This document shows, in pieces, positions 23,568-24,348 of a DNA stretch of 24,348 bases. The position numbers and the translations under genes were made by a program. The number at the start of each line of letters is the position of its first letter. Position 1 is the stretch's first letter. The stretch is from Deltaproteobacteria bacterium RIFOXYA12_FULL_61_11. Its GTDB lineage: Bacteria; Bdellovibrionota_F; JAHFAK01; YA12-FULL-61-11. The DNA is taken from assembly GCA_001799195.1 (NCBI GenBank), contig MGSU01000339.1:1-24348 (forward strand). Direction: 5' to 3'. The notes under the pieces were generated by a model, which saw only the letters and a list, made by a program, of their open reading frames with translations, had not been told where the DNA came from and ran no database searches.

Positions 23568-24348
23568 TCAGCCGCGCCGGCGCAGAACGAGCAAGGCGCC
23601 GAGCAAGAGGAAGAGGCCGAACCACGCTCGTTGGTCACTCCAGCCGCCGAGCGTGCCGCACAAGCCGCGGTGCTCGCCGTCGGCAAGGTTGTCCACGGTT
23701 ACCAGGGCTTGGTGTCCGTCGAGGTTGCGCGTCACCGTGACCTCGGCGCGTAGTTCCTTGCCTTTCTCTATCGCCTTCTGCACGTCCTCGTTGAGCATGG
23801 CCATGGGCAAGGTGATCGTGAAGCGCTGCCCTTCGTCGCGCACGACCTGATCCCGCGGCACGGTCAGTTCCTGCCTCGTGTGGTACAGGCCGACCCAGTC
23901 AGGACCGAGCAACTTCAAGGCGAACGTGTCGTCATACCGATAGTCGTACGGGCTATTGTCCTGGAGGATCACGGTCACCCCCTCGGCCGAGGCGTCGACC
24001 TCGGGTTCACCGAAAGAAACGACCTGGTCTTCGTTGAGCACATCGGTCACCGTATAGACCGTCTGTCCGTCTTCGAGGCTTTCGGCGCCGAGCATCCAAT
24101 ACCCTCCGGTGGAGAAGGAAATCCGGCCGTACTGGTCGTAGTTCACACTCACGGGAGCCGACAAATAGGTGGTCGAGGGTTCCTCGGCCTCCCAGTGCCA
24201 ATGGTAGTCGTTGCTGAGCTGACGCTCGAACCACAAGTACTGGTCGGGAATATCGGAGTGGGCGGCGAAAAGGTTCCGGGCGCCTCTCTTCTCGCTCCAG
24301 ACCGTGCGGACCAGGTGTACCGAGCCGCGCAGCAGCATCGTCACCGTG
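23568..24348 (-). CDS. Partial surface or exported protein with C-terminal membrane anchor
   Basis: The frame is open to the right edge, so only the last 259 or so residues are seen and the N-terminus is missing. The visible part is soluble, acidic and aromatic-rich (YLWFERQLSNDYHWHWEAEE), with beta-type sequence that looks like a cell-surface or structural domain. It ends in CGTLGGWSDQR, a hydrophobic helix of about 15 residues and a basic RRRG tail. That tripartite end resembles C-terminal sorting or anchor signals of surface proteins in Gram-negative bacteria (MYXO-CTERM, GlyGly-CTERM and the like), though no exact signature match can be claimed. A plain single-pass anchor is the alternative. 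I recognise no catalytic motif. Confidence 0.7.
   Translation of the reverse strand, partial: TVTMLLRGSVHLVRTVWSEKRGARNLFAAHSDIPDQYLWFERQLSNDYHWHWEAEEPSTTYLSAPVSVNYDQYGRISFSTGGYWMLGAESLEDGQTVYTVTDVLNEDQVVSFGEPEVDASAEGVTVILQDNSPYDYRYDDTFALKLLGPDWVGLYHTRQELTVPRDQVVRDEGQRFTITLPMAMLNEDVQKAIEKGKELRAEVTVTRNLDGHQALVTVDNLADGEHRGLCGTLGGWSDQRAWFGLFLLLGALLVLRRRG

Overview
The window is GC-rich, gene-dense bacterial chromosome. I read 23 protein genes (one cut by the right edge). I see no rRNA, tRNA, CRISPR array, insertion sequence or phage gene. No gene-free stretch exceeds about 290 bases; bases 1-183 hold no gene I can support. Type IVa pilins with a GD(Q/L)DGD loop, a mevalonate-pathway operon, a split methylmalonyl-CoA mutase and Cys-rich secreted proteins suggest a Gram-negative lineage of the old 'Deltaproteobacteria' sort (Myxococcota, Bdellovibrionota or a neighbouring candidate phylum). 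Apolipoprotein N-acyltransferase supports an outer membrane. The taxonomic guess is weak.

Layout, left to right. 184-2700 (+): a polytopic O-antigen ligase/polymerase-like protein with a TPR tail. 2766-5520 (-): four tandem type IV pilin genes. Three are close paralogues (two differ at 5 of 165 mature residues) and the fourth is divergent; all end in Glu-Leu-Glu. 5635-7197 (-): lnt, upstream of the pilins. 7405-8127 (+): a secreted protein of unknown function. 8202-10025 (+): apt, folE and a pteridine-reductase-like SDR in an overlapping operon. 10075-13425 (-): mcmA1, mcmA2, meaB and methylmalonyl-CoA epimerase, the last three joined by ATGA overlaps. This is a full module for turning (S)-methylmalonyl-CoA into succinyl-CoA, with the mutase chaperone.

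From a shared 234-bp divergent control region, 13660-16677 (+) encodes class II HMG-CoA reductase, mevalonate kinase and isopentenyl phosphate kinase. The last enzyme points to the alternative mevalonate route, in which mevalonate 5-phosphate is decarboxylated to isopentenyl phosphate and then phosphorylated. No decarboxylase gene is in the window. 16702-18486 (-): a sodium/solute symporter. 18597-20217 (-): two secreted Cys-rich proteins, one with WG repeats. 20505-22019 (+): a GT-C type membrane glycosyltransferase. 22068-23453 (-): a GH4 alpha-galactosidase-like enzyme. 23568-24348 (-): the C-terminal part of a surface protein with a membrane anchor and Arg tail.

The points most worth a second look are the HMGR-MVK-IPK operon, the tandem pilin array with its sigma-54-like promoter and post-stop hairpins, and the secreted Cys-rich/WG-repeat pair. 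I did not find an obviously new defence or mobile system here.
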